DNA of 46,963 nucleotides, taken from assembly GCF_001482305.1 (NCBI RefSeq), contig NZ_LOHP01000100.1, positions 1 through 46,963 of the forward strand, written 5' to 3'. The translations under genes were made by a program, and so were the position numbers. A model generated the notes under the pieces. It was not told the DNA's origin. It did no database searches and worked only from the letters and a program-made list of their open reading frames with translations. This stretch comes from Leucobacter sp. G161. Lineage in GTDB: Bacteria; Actinomycetota; Actinomycetes; Actinomycetales; Microbacteriaceae. Positions 25,359-33,968 of this stretch are shown here, in pieces (positions within the stretch are counted from its first letter, which is position 1; each line of letters begins with the position of its first letter).

Positions 25359-25986
25359 TCAGGCTGCCGGGGGGCAGGAATACCTCGACACCGAGTGGGG
25401 CGCACAGCGTAATGAGTGTGTTCTGCCCGCTCGAACGGTCGCCGAAATCCCAGCGATATCCAGGGTCTACCTCGAACGCAGCGGCACAGCGATCTCCAAA
25501 GAACACGTACGAGCGGTCACTGTTGCACTGTCGGCTCATATAGACGATTCCATCGAAGCCCGCTTCGTAGGCCGCTGCCGCCCAGCGAACAGTCTCGCCG
25601 TACGCAGACGCTGCGGTGGCGGTGAGCTGCTCGGCGCGTACGCCGAGAGCACGCAGCCCCAGCCCCAGGAACGACGCAAGACGTAGCTCTCTCGACGTGT
25701 GCAGCCGGCTTGCCCGTCTGCCCTCGTAGTCTTCGGGCAGCAGTTGGCCGCCCGTGAAAGGAATATCGTGGAGGAGCGTTTCTGCAACTGCAGCCTGCTC
25801 GGTCTGGGCCGCGTACATGATGGGGACGACCGGCGTGCCGAAGAACGCGAACCGTGTTCGCGACCCGTTGCCGGGGTTGAACTCGCTCGCAGCCCGGCTA
25901 GCGGAGTGCACTCGGTACAGTTCGCTGCCGGGAGCGAAATGCTCCGCATGCGGGCGGAAGGGCCGCGGCGGAGCCGGAGCTACCAC
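25359..25986 (-). CDS. RES-domain toxin (MbcT-like), 3' end uncertain
   Basis: RES-family toxins are NAD-consuming enzymes. Seen here: the arginine in SELYRVHSAS (about 26), the tyrosine in PIMYAAQTEQ (about 58), the glutamate in AVAETLLHDIP (about 69) and the C-terminal YMSRQCNSDRSYVFFGDR block. GTG 25986 overlaps the antitoxin stop, as expected for the pair. The frame has no stop after the natural domain end: it continues antisense through the acyl-CoA dehydrogenase to 24553. A single-base loss in the six-base G run at 25369-25374 would end the protein at about residue 208 with LPPAA and TGA at 25359-25361. The end given here is that hypothetical stop. Confidence 0.7.
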
Positions 25987-26603
25987 GCCACTTCCCAGGC
26001 CTCGCGTGCAACGTCGAGCACGAGCTGCGGGTTGCCGTCGATGACATCTATTGGGCGGCGGCCTTCTGGAAGGTAGGTCGTTGGACGATGCAGCCACAAT
26101 AAGGCGCTTTCGTGGCTCCAACCGTGTTCGGTAGCGAGCTCCGCGCATGGCGCTACCCAAGGCTTGACCTGTCCTGTGACGGCGTCGAATTGACACCCCG
26201 GATACAGGAAGCGGTTGAGGCGCTGCACGGCGAGCAGTGCTCCGCGCTTGCGCATGTCGTTTGCGAGTGATCGCACCGCGCCGGGGGTTGGACGGGAGCC
26301 GAGTATCGCGGCAACTTCGCTTCCGGGCAAGAGCCCGGACTCCGCCTCGATCGACTTCCACGCGTTTTCGGTGGCCTGGGTCGCTCGGGCTATGGCGGGC
26401 GGAATGGGGTGTGGGATGCGGGTGAGGTCGGCGGCGAGTTGCGCGCGAGATTGCTCGGTGAGCGCGGCTCCGAGCGCGGCGCGCAGCGCAACGTTGGCTT
26501 CGTGCTCGGTGAACTGTCGTCCGGTTTCCTGCTCCAGAACCTCGCGCATTGAGTTGATATCGGGCCTGGTCGGGGTGTGTCGCTGTGTGTGAACGGTAAC
26601 CAT
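25980..26603 (-). CDS. Xre/MbcA/ParS-type antitoxin
   Basis: This 207-residue antitoxin is the partner of the RES protein. The middle carries a helix-turn-helix-like segment (LLPGSEVAAILGSRPTPGAVRSLAND). The C-terminal about 60 residues are the toxin-binding domain (WSHESALLWLHRPTTYLPEG, RRPIDVIDGN, QLVLDVAREAW), characteristic of the MbcA/ParS family. ATG 26603 is chosen over a start seven codons earlier because GGAGG lies seven bases before it. It is longer than the usual 130-150 residues because of an N-terminal extension. Confidence 0.85.
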   Translation of the reverse strand: MVTVHTQRHTPTRPDINSMREVLEQETGRQFTEHEANVALRAALGAALTEQSRAQLAADLTRIPHPIPPAIARATQATENAWKSIEAESGLLPGSEVAAILGSRPTPGAVRSLANDMRKRGALLAVQRLNRFLYPGCQFDAVTGQVKPWVAPCAELATEHGWSHESALLWLHRPTTYLPEGRRPIDVIDGNPQLVLDVAREAWEVAW

Positions 26604-26617
26604 GTGGTCCTCCAATT

Positions 26618-26640
26618 CCTGCATTCAATAATAATGCAGG
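26618..26640. promoter_or_regulatory. inverted repeat before the toxin-antitoxin pair
   Basis: CCTGCATT and AATGCAGG form a perfect 8-bp-arm inverted repeat around a 7-base AT spacer, 15 bases upstream of the antitoxin start. This is the expected place for an autoregulatory operator bound by the antitoxin. It also folds as a hairpin in RNA. Confidence 0.65.
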
Positions 26641-26665
26641 AATCGCAGGATCCCCTGAGAGTTTG

Positions 26666-27286
26666 CTACCGAACCATCCCGCGCCAGGCGATATCGAACG
26701 TCGCGGTCATGCGCGCGATCGTGGCCGGGTTTGTTGGCGTCTCGCCGCGCACGATCGACTGGTAGTACGCCGCCCCGGCTATCACGTCGAATGCGGCCGC
26801 GACGTCGAGGTCTGCGCGCAGCAGGCCCTGCGCGATCCCCGCTCGCAGCGCGCGCTCGACGGGTTCGCGGCGACGGCTGACGTGCGACTCCCAGTAGGCG
26901 CGCTGCAGGTCGCGGTCGGCCATGACGAGGCGGATCCGCTGCCGAAACCTCGCCTCCGAGTAGCCGGTCGCCTCGAGCGAGGCGGGCGACCCGATGAGCG
27001 ACGAGAAGAGGGTCTCGCGGAGGTCACCGTCGACGCGGATCTCGGGTGGCACGGTGCGCCCGACGTCGAGCGCCGCGGCGATGAGGGTCGTGAGTGACGG
27101 CCACCGCCGGTAGAGGGCCGCGCGGCTCACGCCCGCGCGTTCGACGACGCGGGACACGGTGACCTCCTGCTCGTCATCGATGAGGTCGAGCACGGCCTGG
27201 ATGATCTGCGGATCGAGGTCTGTGTCACGCGGCCTGCCGGGGCCGCGGCGAATCGCGACCCCGGCAGGTGCTGCTGCGAGTGTCAT
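26666..27286 (-). CDS. TetR-family transcriptional regulator
   Basis: This 206-residue regulator has a basic N-terminal arm (RRGPGRPRDTD) and a helix-turn-helix in VTVSRVVERAGVSRAALYRRWPSLTTLIAAAL. Its start overlaps the phosphatase stop by four bases, so it is the last gene of the PhnCDE-like operon and presumably controls it. The C-terminal domain resembles TetR_C_16-type regulators only loosely. Confidence 0.87.
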   Translation of the reverse strand: MTLAAAPAGVAIRRGPGRPRDTDLDPQIIQAVLDLIDDEQEVTVSRVVERAGVSRAALYRRWPSLTTLIAAALDVGRTVPPEIRVDGDLRETLFSSLIGSPASLEATGYSEARFRQRIRLVMADRDLQRAYWESHVSRRREPVERALRAGIAQGLLRADLDVAAAFDVIAGAAYYQSIVRGETPTNPATIARMTATFDIAWRGMVR

Positions 27287-28041
27287 CGAACGAGGGCCCT
27301 GGCCCGGAGCCTCGCGACGGTGTCGTCGTCGAGGCCCGCCGCGCGCAGCGGCGCGAGCGGGTCACCGTGCTGCTCGCGAAGGCGGGCGAGGAGCATCCGC
27401 ATCGAGACCTCCATGCCGTCGTCCTCGAGGCCCTTGCCGTCGAACACGTCAGGGTCGAGGCCGAGCTTTGCGAAGACCGCGCTCATGGCGGTGCGCGTGC
27501 GGGCCATGATCGCCGGCATGTTCGGGCCGGTCTGTGCGTAGTCGGCGACGATCGCGTCGTCGTCGGCTCCGAGCACGAGCAGCAGCGAGGCGGCGAGCAC
27601 GCCGGTGCGGTCGCGGCCGGCCGCGCAGTGGAACGCGGTTGCGCCCGGCGAGTGCGCGATGACGGTGAGCGCGGTGACGATGAGCGGGGCGGCCTGCTCG
27701 AGCATGCCGCCGTACATCTCGCCCATGACCTCGTGCGTGAGGGCCGGGGTGTCGCCGGTCGGCGCCTGGATCGAGCCCATGAACGGCAGGTGATGGTACG
27801 CGACCGCATGGTCGCCAAGCGGGCCGCGGCCGGTGACCCGCACCTCGTCGGGTGAGCGCAGATCGATGATGGCCGTGAGGCCGCCGGCCACGAGCTGGGC
27901 AGCGTACTCGGGGGTGACTGTCGCGAGGTGGTCGGTGCGGATCGCGAGGCCCTCGCGGAGCACGCCCCCGGCGATGGGGATCCCGCCGAGGTCGCGGAGG
28001 TTCACGGGCGTGCTGAGCGGAAGCTCGAGGGTGGAGGTCAT
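27283..28041 (-). CDS. Cx5R (tyrosine-phosphatase-like) phosphatase
   Basis: This 252-residue protein of the bacterial Y-phosphatase-3/atypical dual-specificity type has the opening VNLRDLGGIPIAGGVLREGLAIRTDHL typical of the group, the general-acid region IIDLRSPDEV, and the catalytic loop HCAAGRDRTG (Cys139, Arg145). It has no signal peptide. The gene overlaps the permease gene by four bases, so it belongs to a phosphonate-type importer operon. It may remove phosphate from the imported compound (inference) or act on protein or lipid. Confidence 0.87.
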   Translation of the reverse strand: MTSTLELPLSTPVNLRDLGGIPIAGGVLREGLAIRTDHLATVTPEYAAQLVAGGLTAIIDLRSPDEVRVTGRGPLGDHAVAYHHLPFMGSIQAPTGDTPALTHEVMGEMYGGMLEQAAPLIVTALTVIAHSPGATAFHCAAGRDRTGVLAASLLLVLGADDDAIVADYAQTGPNMPAIMARTRTAMSAVFAKLGLDPDVFDGKGLEDDGMEVSMRMLLARLREQHGDPLAPLRAAGLDDDTVARLRARALVR

Positions 28042-28877
28042 GTGATCTTCTTTCTGATGAGGGCGCTGCCCTGGTCGATGGCCGTGACGAGCACGATGAT
28101 GCAGATGATGATGGCGCTGAGGTGGCCGTAGTCGTACATGCGCATGGCGGTGGTGAGCTCGAGGCCGATGCCGCCGGCGCCGACGAGCCCGAGGATCGTG
28201 GCCCCGCGCACATTCCCCTCGAACAGCAGCAGGGTGTAGGAGACGAGCAGTGGGGCGGCCTGCGGCAGCACGCCGTACTGGATCACCTGGCGCTTCGACG
28301 CCCCGACGGCCTGCATGGCGACGATGGGGCCGCGATCGACCGACTCCATGGCCTCGGCGAAGACCTTGCCGATGGAGCCGAGCGAGCCGAGCGTCATCGC
28401 GAGGATGCCGGCGAACGGGCCGAGCCCCACCGCGGACACGAACATGAGCGCGAACACGAGGTCGGGCACCGAACGAATCACGTTCATCGTCCACCGGGCC
28501 GGGTAGTACAGCCACTTCGGAGCGATGTTCGATGCCGCCGCGAACGCGACGAACATCGACAGCACCGCGCCGAGCACCGTGCCGACAACGGCCATCTGAA
28601 ACGTCTCGATGAGCAGCTCGACGATCGTGCCGATCTTCGAGAAGTCTGGCGGGAACAGCCGCGACAGAAACTCGCCCATGTTCACGGCGCCGTCTCCGAG
28701 CTTCGCGAAGTTGAATTCGGCGCCGTTGAACGACCACAGCAGCACGATCGCTGCGACGGGAAGCCCCATGATGAACCGGGCCCGCGGCAGCGGCACCGCG
28801 CGCTCGAGGCGTGCGCGATCCGCAGCCGGCAGTCCGGGCTGGGTGCCCCGCTGGCGCTCAGGCGCTTGCGTAGCCAC
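28038..28877 (-). CDS. phosphonate-type ABC permease (PhnE-like)
   Basis: This is a 279-residue permease with about six spans. It has the family features FPPDFSKIGTIVELLIETFQMAVVGT, RSVPDLVFALMFVSAVGLGPFAG and the docking loop EAMESVDRGPIVAMQAVGASK. A cytoplasmic N-terminus of about 35 residues precedes the first span. It overlaps the ATPase gene by 20 bases and the phosphatase gene by four. Confidence 0.88.
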   Translation of the reverse strand: MATQAPERQRGTQPGLPAADRARLERAVPLPRARFIMGLPVAAIVLLWSFNGAEFNFAKLGDGAVNMGEFLSRLFPPDFSKIGTIVELLIETFQMAVVGTVLGAVLSMFVAFAAASNIAPKWLYYPARWTMNVIRSVPDLVFALMFVSAVGLGPFAGILAMTLGSLGSIGKVFAEAMESVDRGPIVAMQAVGASKRQVIQYGVLPQAAPLLVSYTLLLFEGNVRGATILGLVGAGGIGLELTTAMRMYDYGHLSAIIICIIVLVTAIDQGSALIRKKIT

Positions 28878-29727
28878 TGGGCGTCACCTCCAGCGCGGGA
28901 GTCTCGTCGTACAGCGGCGCAAGCCGGGCGGCGTCGAGGTCTGCCGTGCGGCCACTGACGATCATCTCGCCGTGCCTGAGACCCACGATCCTGTCGGTGT
29001 GCGCGAGCGCAAGCGGGAGCACGTGGAGGCTCACGAGCACGGGGATCCCGTCCTCGACGGCGATCTCGCGCAGCAGTTCGAGCACGGAGTCCGCGAGCTT
29101 CGGGTCGAGCGACGCGACAGGCTCGTCCGCGAGGATGAGCTTCGGCTGTTGCATGAGGGCGCGCGCGATCGCGACCCGCTGCTGCTGGCCGCCGCTGAGG
29201 GAGCGAGCGGGATCCTTCGCCTTGTGCGCGATGCCGACGCGGTCAAGCAGGTCGAGCGCGCGCTTGCGGTGCGCTGAGGTGAAGCCGCCGACGAGGTTGA
29301 TGGGGCCGGCGCTGTGCAGCGCGCCGGTGAGCACGTTCGTGAGCACGCTCATCCGGGGGATGAGGTTGAACTGCTGGAAGACCTGCCCGACCTCCGAACG
29401 CAGCGTGCGCAGCTCGCCGCGCCGCAGATTCGTGACGTCGTGCCCGGCGACCCGCACCTGCCCGCCGGTGACCGGGGCGAAACCGGTGAGCGAGCGCATG
29501 AGCGTCGACTTCCCCGAGCCCGAAGAACCGAGCAGGGCGACCATCTCGCCGGGAAACAGATCGAGGTCGACGCCGTCGAGCACGTTCGGGCCGTCCTCGT
29601 AGGCGACGGTGAGGTCGCGCACCGTGACGAGGGGGAGCGCCTGCCTGAGCTCGGCGGTGCTGAGCAGCGACGGATCGACCGCCGCCGCAGCATCCCGCTG
29701 CCGGGCTGCCCGCGTGAGACGGCTCAC
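28858..29727 (-). CDS. phosphonate-type ABC ATPase (PhnC-like)
   Basis: This 289-residue ATPase has Walker A GSSGSGKST, Q-loop VFQQFNLIPRMSVLTNVLTG (diagnostic for PhnC), signature LSGGQQQRVAIARAL, Walker B LILADEPVASLDP and an H-loop VLVSLHVLPLALA. A 32-residue N-terminal extension rich in Arg and Ala is unusual. It overlaps the binding-protein stop by four bases. Confidence 0.9.
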   Translation of the reverse strand: MSRLTRAARQRDAAAAVDPSLLSTAELRQALPLVTVRDLTVAYEDGPNVLDGVDLDLFPGEMVALLGSSGSGKSTLMRSLTGFAPVTGGQVRVAGHDVTNLRRGELRTLRSEVGQVFQQFNLIPRMSVLTNVLTGALHSAGPINLVGGFTSAHRKRALDLLDRVGIAHKAKDPARSLSGGQQQRVAIARALMQQPKLILADEPVASLDPKLADSVLELLREIAVEDGIPVLVSLHVLPLALAHTDRIVGLRHGEMIVSGRTADLDAARLAPLYDETPALEVTPSGYASA

Positions 29728-30620
29728 TTGAGATCCTCGAGGTCGACGCCCGCGACTGCCGCGATCTCGGCGAAGGAGGAGAAGAACTCGGGATCCGGCG
29801 CGATCACCGGTTCGAGGCCGGCGAAGCCGCCGTAGCCCGCGAGCCGCTCCTTGTTCTCTGCCGAGAACACCTTCGGCAGCGCCTCCTCCAGGAGTGTGCG
29901 CGTCTCAGCATCGAGCGACTGCCGAGCGAGCACCGAACCTGCGACCGCCATCGGCGCGCTCTCGCCCACCGCGCGCCACTCACCATCGGCGAACGGGAAC
30001 ATCGGGGCACCCATCTCGGTGAGCATGAACGCGGTGCAGGCCGCATCGACCTGGCCCTGCTCGAGCGCGGCGAAGCTGCCCTCGTGGCCGCCAGCAAAGA
30101 TGGCCTCGTAATCGGTGCCCTGTGTGAGGCCCGCCTCGTGCAGCATGGAGACGGGCATGAAGTAGCCCGAGCTCGACGCCTGATCCGCGAACGCAACCGT
30201 CTTGCCCTTGAGATCCGCTGGGGTCTGGACGGGGGAGTCGTCGAGCACCACACAGGTGGACACCGGCTTGTCGTCGCCCGGCCACGCGAGCAGCGCGTCG
30301 ACCTCGCCCGTGTTCACAGCGAGCGCCGACGGGAAGCCGCTCATGAGACCGATGTCGACGTGATCTGAGCGGATCGCCTCGACCACCGAGAGGTAGTCGG
30401 GCACGTTGGTGACCTCGACCTCGCGACCCGTTTCGGCTTCGAGGAGCTCGACGAGTACCTCGACGGGGTTCTCCGCCGTCGGATCGTCGGACATGGGAAT
30501 GGTGGCGATCGTGATCGGTGCGTCCGCCGCATCTGCGGCGGGGGCTGCGGCCTGGCAACCGGTGAGCGCGACTGCCGCGATACCGAACACGCCAATCGCG
30601 GTGAAAACGTTGCGACGCAT
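29724..30620 (-). CDS. phosphonate/phosphate-oxyanion type ABC binding lipoprotein (PhnD-like)
   Basis: This 298-residue binding protein has lipobox LTGC (Cys near 22) and a PhnD-family body: PDYLSVVEAIRSDHVDIGLM, the ligand-loop region LKGKTVAFADQASSSGYFMP, and LEQGQVDAACTAFML. The serine cluster QASSSGY is where PhnD/PtxB proteins hold the phospho-group. The start is set by the lipoprotein signal and the AAAGGTCACC ribosome site. It is the first gene of a five-gene unit (binding protein, ATPase, permease, phosphatase, TetR). No C-P lyase or phosphonatase gene is present in the window. Confidence 0.87.
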   Translation of the reverse strand: MRRNVFTAIGVFGIAAVALTGCQAAAPAADAADAPITIATIPMSDDPTAENPVEVLVELLEAETGREVEVTNVPDYLSVVEAIRSDHVDIGLMSGFPSALAVNTGEVDALLAWPGDDKPVSTCVVLDDSPVQTPADLKGKTVAFADQASSSGYFMPVSMLHEAGLTQGTDYEAIFAGGHEGSFAALEQGQVDAACTAFMLTEMGAPMFPFADGEWRAVGESAPMAVAGSVLARQSLDAETRTLLEEALPKVFSAENKERLAGYGGFAGLEPVIAPDPEFFSSFAEIAAVAGVDLEDLK

Positions 30621-30767
30621 GGTGACCTTTCGAGGTAGGGTGGCTCTCGGCGAATTGCGAGAACACCTGTATTCAAACCCTCGAAAGTGACGGGGAATTA
30701 CGAGACTGGGGGTTCGCACACCAAACCCTGCGTGAACGACGCATGAACTCTGTGGCGGGGTTGAACG

Positions 30768-32294
30768 CTATTGGCCGGAGCCCACGCTGCGCAGCTGACG
30801 CCGGAGTACCTTCCCGAGCGTGTTCTTCGGGATCTCCGCAACAAACTCGACGCGGCTCGGTAGCTTATAGCTGGCGAGCCGCTGGCGGCAGTGTTCGATG
30901 AGCTCTGCGGGGGTGAGTGTCGCGTCCTCCCGCAGCACGATGTGGGCGACAGGGGTTTCGCCCCACCGCTCGTCGGCCTGTCCAACGACGGCAACGTCCG
31001 CGACGGCTTCGTGTGTTGCCACGATCGCCTCGACCTCGGCGGGGTAGATGTTCTCGCCACCGCTGATGATGATGTCGTTCACCCGATCGAGCACGGTCAC
31101 GAAGCCGTCCTCGTCAAGCGACGCGACGTCGCCAGACCGGTACCAGCCATCTGGAGTCACCGACGTTGCCGTCGCGGCAGGCTTGCCCCAGTATCGGTCG
31201 AACTGTTGGGGGCCGAACAGCTGCAGTTCACCGAGCTCTCCGGGCTGCGCTGGCAGCCCGTCCTCGGTGACGACGCGCATGCTGGCCCCGAACACTGCGC
31301 GGCCCTGCGTCTGCATCCGTTCAGCGCCCATCGACGGCAGCCAGTAGCTCACCGCGCCGGCAAACTCGGTGATCCCGTAGACGACCTGCACGGGCGCCGC
31401 GAGCTCAGTGAACTCCGCGATCAGGTCGGGCGGGACCATCGCCCCGCCACACGACACGTTCACGAGGCTGCTCGGATCAACGGCCCGGCCCCGGGCCTCA
31501 GCGATCAGCGCGCGCAGCATGACGGGCACCGTCATCATGTTCGTAATCTGCTCGGCGGCGACCGTCTCCCACACCCGAGCCGGATGGAACTCGGCCTGGA
31601 AAATGGTGGCCGTGCCCCGGAGGACGTTACAGATGAGGGGTGAGAGCCCGCCGATGTGGAAGACCGGGGCGACGAGCAAAAAGCGCTGCCGCGCCTCCCA
31701 ACCGATTGTTGAGCTCATGCTCTGCGCTGACCAGAACAGGTTCGCATTCGTGAACACCGCGCCTTTCGGCCGGCCGGTCGTGCCTGAGGTGTACATGATG
31801 ATGGCGTCGTCGCCGGGACGGCCCGCTTCGGCGTGGTGCCCGGCCGGCGCGCTGTCGAGCGCGTCGGTGAACCCCACCGCTTCGGCGAAGCGCGCGCTGG
31901 GGCCGTCGGTCACGAGAAAGCGCGCCCGCGGGACCGCCTCACTCAGCGCGGCGGCGGTGTCACCGAAGTCGCTCCCCGCGAGGATCCCGACCGCGCCGCT
32001 ATCGTGCAGCACGTACTCGAGCTCGCTCGCGGTGAGACGCCAGTTACCGACGACGGGGATCGCGCCGAGCCGCGACAGCGCATATATCGACGTCGCCAGG
32101 AACTCGCTGTTCTTCATGAGCACGAGCACCCGGTCGCCGCGCATCACGCCGCGGCCCGTAAGGTGCGAGGCGAAGGCGGTCGCCCGCGCGTCGGCCTCGG
32201 CAAAGCTCAAACGGAGGTCGCCGTCGATGAAGGCATCGTCCCCGGGCGCAAAGCGAGCACGAGCTGCGAGAGCCTGGGCTGGGGAGAGTTCCAT
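30768..32294 (-). CDS. AMP-dependent acyl-CoA ligase
   Basis: This is a 508-residue ANL ligase. It has IIMYTSGTTGRPKGAVFTNAN, VYGITEFAGAVSYW, SGDVASLDEDGFVTVLDRVNDIIISGGENIYPAEVE and IPKNTLGKVLRRQL (catalytic lysine in LGK). Its length and the VNDIIISGGENI hinge are typical of medium-chain and cyclohexanecarboxylate-type ligases. It lies 42 bases downstream of a second ligase gene and after an enoyl-CoA hydratase gene. Confidence 0.88.
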   Translation of the reverse strand: MELSPAQALAARARFAPGDDAFIDGDLRLSFAEADARATAFASHLTGRGVMRGDRVLVLMKNSEFLATSIYALSRLGAIPVVGNWRLTASELEYVLHDSGAVGILAGSDFGDTAAALSEAVPRARFLVTDGPSARFAEAVGFTDALDSAPAGHHAEAGRPGDDAIIMYTSGTTGRPKGAVFTNANLFWSAQSMSSTIGWEARQRFLLVAPVFHIGGLSPLICNVLRGTATIFQAEFHPARVWETVAAEQITNMMTVPVMLRALIAEARGRAVDPSSLVNVSCGGAMVPPDLIAEFTELAAPVQVVYGITEFAGAVSYWLPSMGAERMQTQGRAVFGASMRVVTEDGLPAQPGELGELQLFGPQQFDRYWGKPAATATSVTPDGWYRSGDVASLDEDGFVTVLDRVNDIIISGGENIYPAEVEAIVATHEAVADVAVVGQADERWGETPVAHIVLREDATLTPAELIEHCRQRLASYKLPSRVEFVAEIPKNTLGKVLRRQLRSVGSGQ

Positions 32295-32336
32295 GCTCGG
32301 GATCCTTTCTCGGTGATACTGGCAGCGGGTGCCCCG

Positions 32337-33968
32337 CTACAGCTCCTGGAACGCCCCGGCGAGGATCTGCTCGCGCAGCCGGAACTTCTGCAGCTTGCCC
32401 ATCGCGTTCGCGGGGAGGGCGCCGCCTTGCAGCCACGTCGCTGGCCGCTTCTGCGGCGAGAGTCGCTCGGTGGTGAACGCGGTGAGCTCCGCGGCAGATA
32501 CCGGTGACTGCGGGTCGACGTGCTCGATGACGGCAGCAACGACCTCGCCCCACTGCTCATCGGGGAGCCCGACAACAGCGGCGAGTGCGACCCGCGGGTG
32601 CTCGAGTAGGGCTGCCTCGATCTCCGAGGGGTAGAGGTTTTCGCCGCCCCGAATGATGAGGTCCTTGAGCCTGCCGGTGACGGTGAGAATGCCGTCCGCT
32701 GACAGGGTGCCGAGATCGCCCGTGTGGAGCCAGCCGTCGGCATCGATGAGTTGCTCGGTGGCGCCTGGCATCTCGTAGTAGCCGTCGACGAGCTGGTAGC
32801 CGCGCGCGCAGATCTCGCCGGGTGCCCCGATCGGCGTGACCTCACCCGTAGCCGTATCGACGATCTTGACCTCCGCCTGCGGAAGCACCGCCCCGGCTGA
32901 CTCCCAGCGTGTCTGCTCTGAGTCTTCTGGGGCGGTCTGTGCGAGCACCGGGCTGACCTCGGTCTGCCCGTACACGGTCGTGAGCGGTGCGCCAAACGTC
33001 TCCTCGATCTCGCGGCTGAGCTCCACCGGGATGGTGTCCCCGCCAGAGCCGCAGAGCCGGAGCGTCGCGAATGTGGGGCGCTGCGCGCGCACCTCGGGGA
33101 AGGCGGCGCGGAACATCGCGGGCACCATGCGCACATCGGTCGCGCCGAACCGGTCGATGGCGTCGACCACGAGTGCCGGGTCGAACACTCGGCAGAGCAC
33201 CAGTGTGCCGCGTAGCAACATCGCTCCGAACGCCGCGGTGCCAGAGCCCGAGGCGTGGAATAGCGGGATCGGGGAGACCGAGACTCCGCCCTCCGGATAG
33301 CCGCCGCGAGTGTTCACGTAGTCTGCGTTCGTGATCATTGCGCGGTGCGTGAGCTGGGCGGGCTTCGGCAGGCCGGTGGTGCCCGAGGTGAACTGCAGCT
33401 GGATCGCGTCGCTGGGAAGCACCGAGGGGAAACGGCTCGGGTCTGGCTCGACCGCTCTGATCGCGTCGAGCCAGCCGGTGAACGGGATGAGTGAGGGGAT
33501 CGGCCCCGCCGTGCCCGCGCGCCGCACGCGGAGCTGATCGAGCGCGTCTAGGAGGATGTCAATCATTGCAGTGCCCCGCACCTCGGCGGAGAATGCGACT
33601 GCGCTCGCGTCGGATGCATCGAGGATATGCGCGAGCTCGGTCGCTCGGAGCGCGGGGTTTGCGGTGACGAGGGTCATGCCCGCGAGCGCGGTCGCACACT
33701 GCAGGATGAGCCACTCGGGTTCGTTCGCCGCCCACACCGCGATGTGGCTGCCGACCGGGAATCGCTGCAGGAGCCAGGTGGCACCGCGCTCGGCATCCTC
33801 GAGGAGCTCGCGGTACGTCCAGGAGCGCGGTGGGCTGACCGGGGCGATGCCGATGAGGGCCTGCTCGTTCGGGCTGTCTGCGGCCGCGTCGTGGAGCAGG
33901 TCGCCGAGCGTGCAATCGAGGATCGGTCGGCTCGTGTCGGCAGGGTGATATGAGGTGGTCAGGGTCAT
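32337..33968 (-). CDS. AMP-dependent acyl-CoA ligase
   Basis: This is a 543-residue ANL ligase, only distantly like its neighbour. It has IQLQFTSGTTGLPKPAQLTHRA (Pro in place of the usual Gly after the lysine), VYGQTEVSPVLAQTAP, TGDLGTLSADGILTVTGRLKDLIIRGGENLYPSEIE and ANAMGKLQKFRL. It resembles the FadD3/long-chain group. It overlaps the enoyl-CoA hydratase stop by four bases, so the three enzymes are co-expressed. Confidence 0.88.
   Translation of the reverse strand: MTLTTSYHPADTSRPILDCTLGDLLHDAAADSPNEQALIGIAPVSPPRSWTYRELLEDAERGATWLLQRFPVGSHIAVWAANEPEWLILQCATALAGMTLVTANPALRATELAHILDASDASAVAFSAEVRGTAMIDILLDALDQLRVRRAGTAGPIPSLIPFTGWLDAIRAVEPDPSRFPSVLPSDAIQLQFTSGTTGLPKPAQLTHRAMITNADYVNTRGGYPEGGVSVSPIPLFHASGSGTAAFGAMLLRGTLVLCRVFDPALVVDAIDRFGATDVRMVPAMFRAAFPEVRAQRPTFATLRLCGSGGDTIPVELSREIEETFGAPLTTVYGQTEVSPVLAQTAPEDSEQTRWESAGAVLPQAEVKIVDTATGEVTPIGAPGEICARGYQLVDGYYEMPGATEQLIDADGWLHTGDLGTLSADGILTVTGRLKDLIIRGGENLYPSEIEAALLEHPRVALAAVVGLPDEQWGEVVAAVIEHVDPQSPVSAAELTAFTTERLSPQKRPATWLQGGALPANAMGKLQKFRLREQILAGAFQEL

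Noticed and set aside
25318..25686. 122-codon plus-strand gene after the acyl-CoA dehydrogenase
   Set aside because: It is the antisense of the RES-domain coding region and lacks a ribosome site.
24553..26628. 691-codon minus-strand open frame taken as one protein
   Set aside because: Only its middle (25359-25986) has RES-family character; the 5' part overlaps the antitoxin gene and the 3' part is the antisense of a convincing acyl-CoA dehydrogenase.
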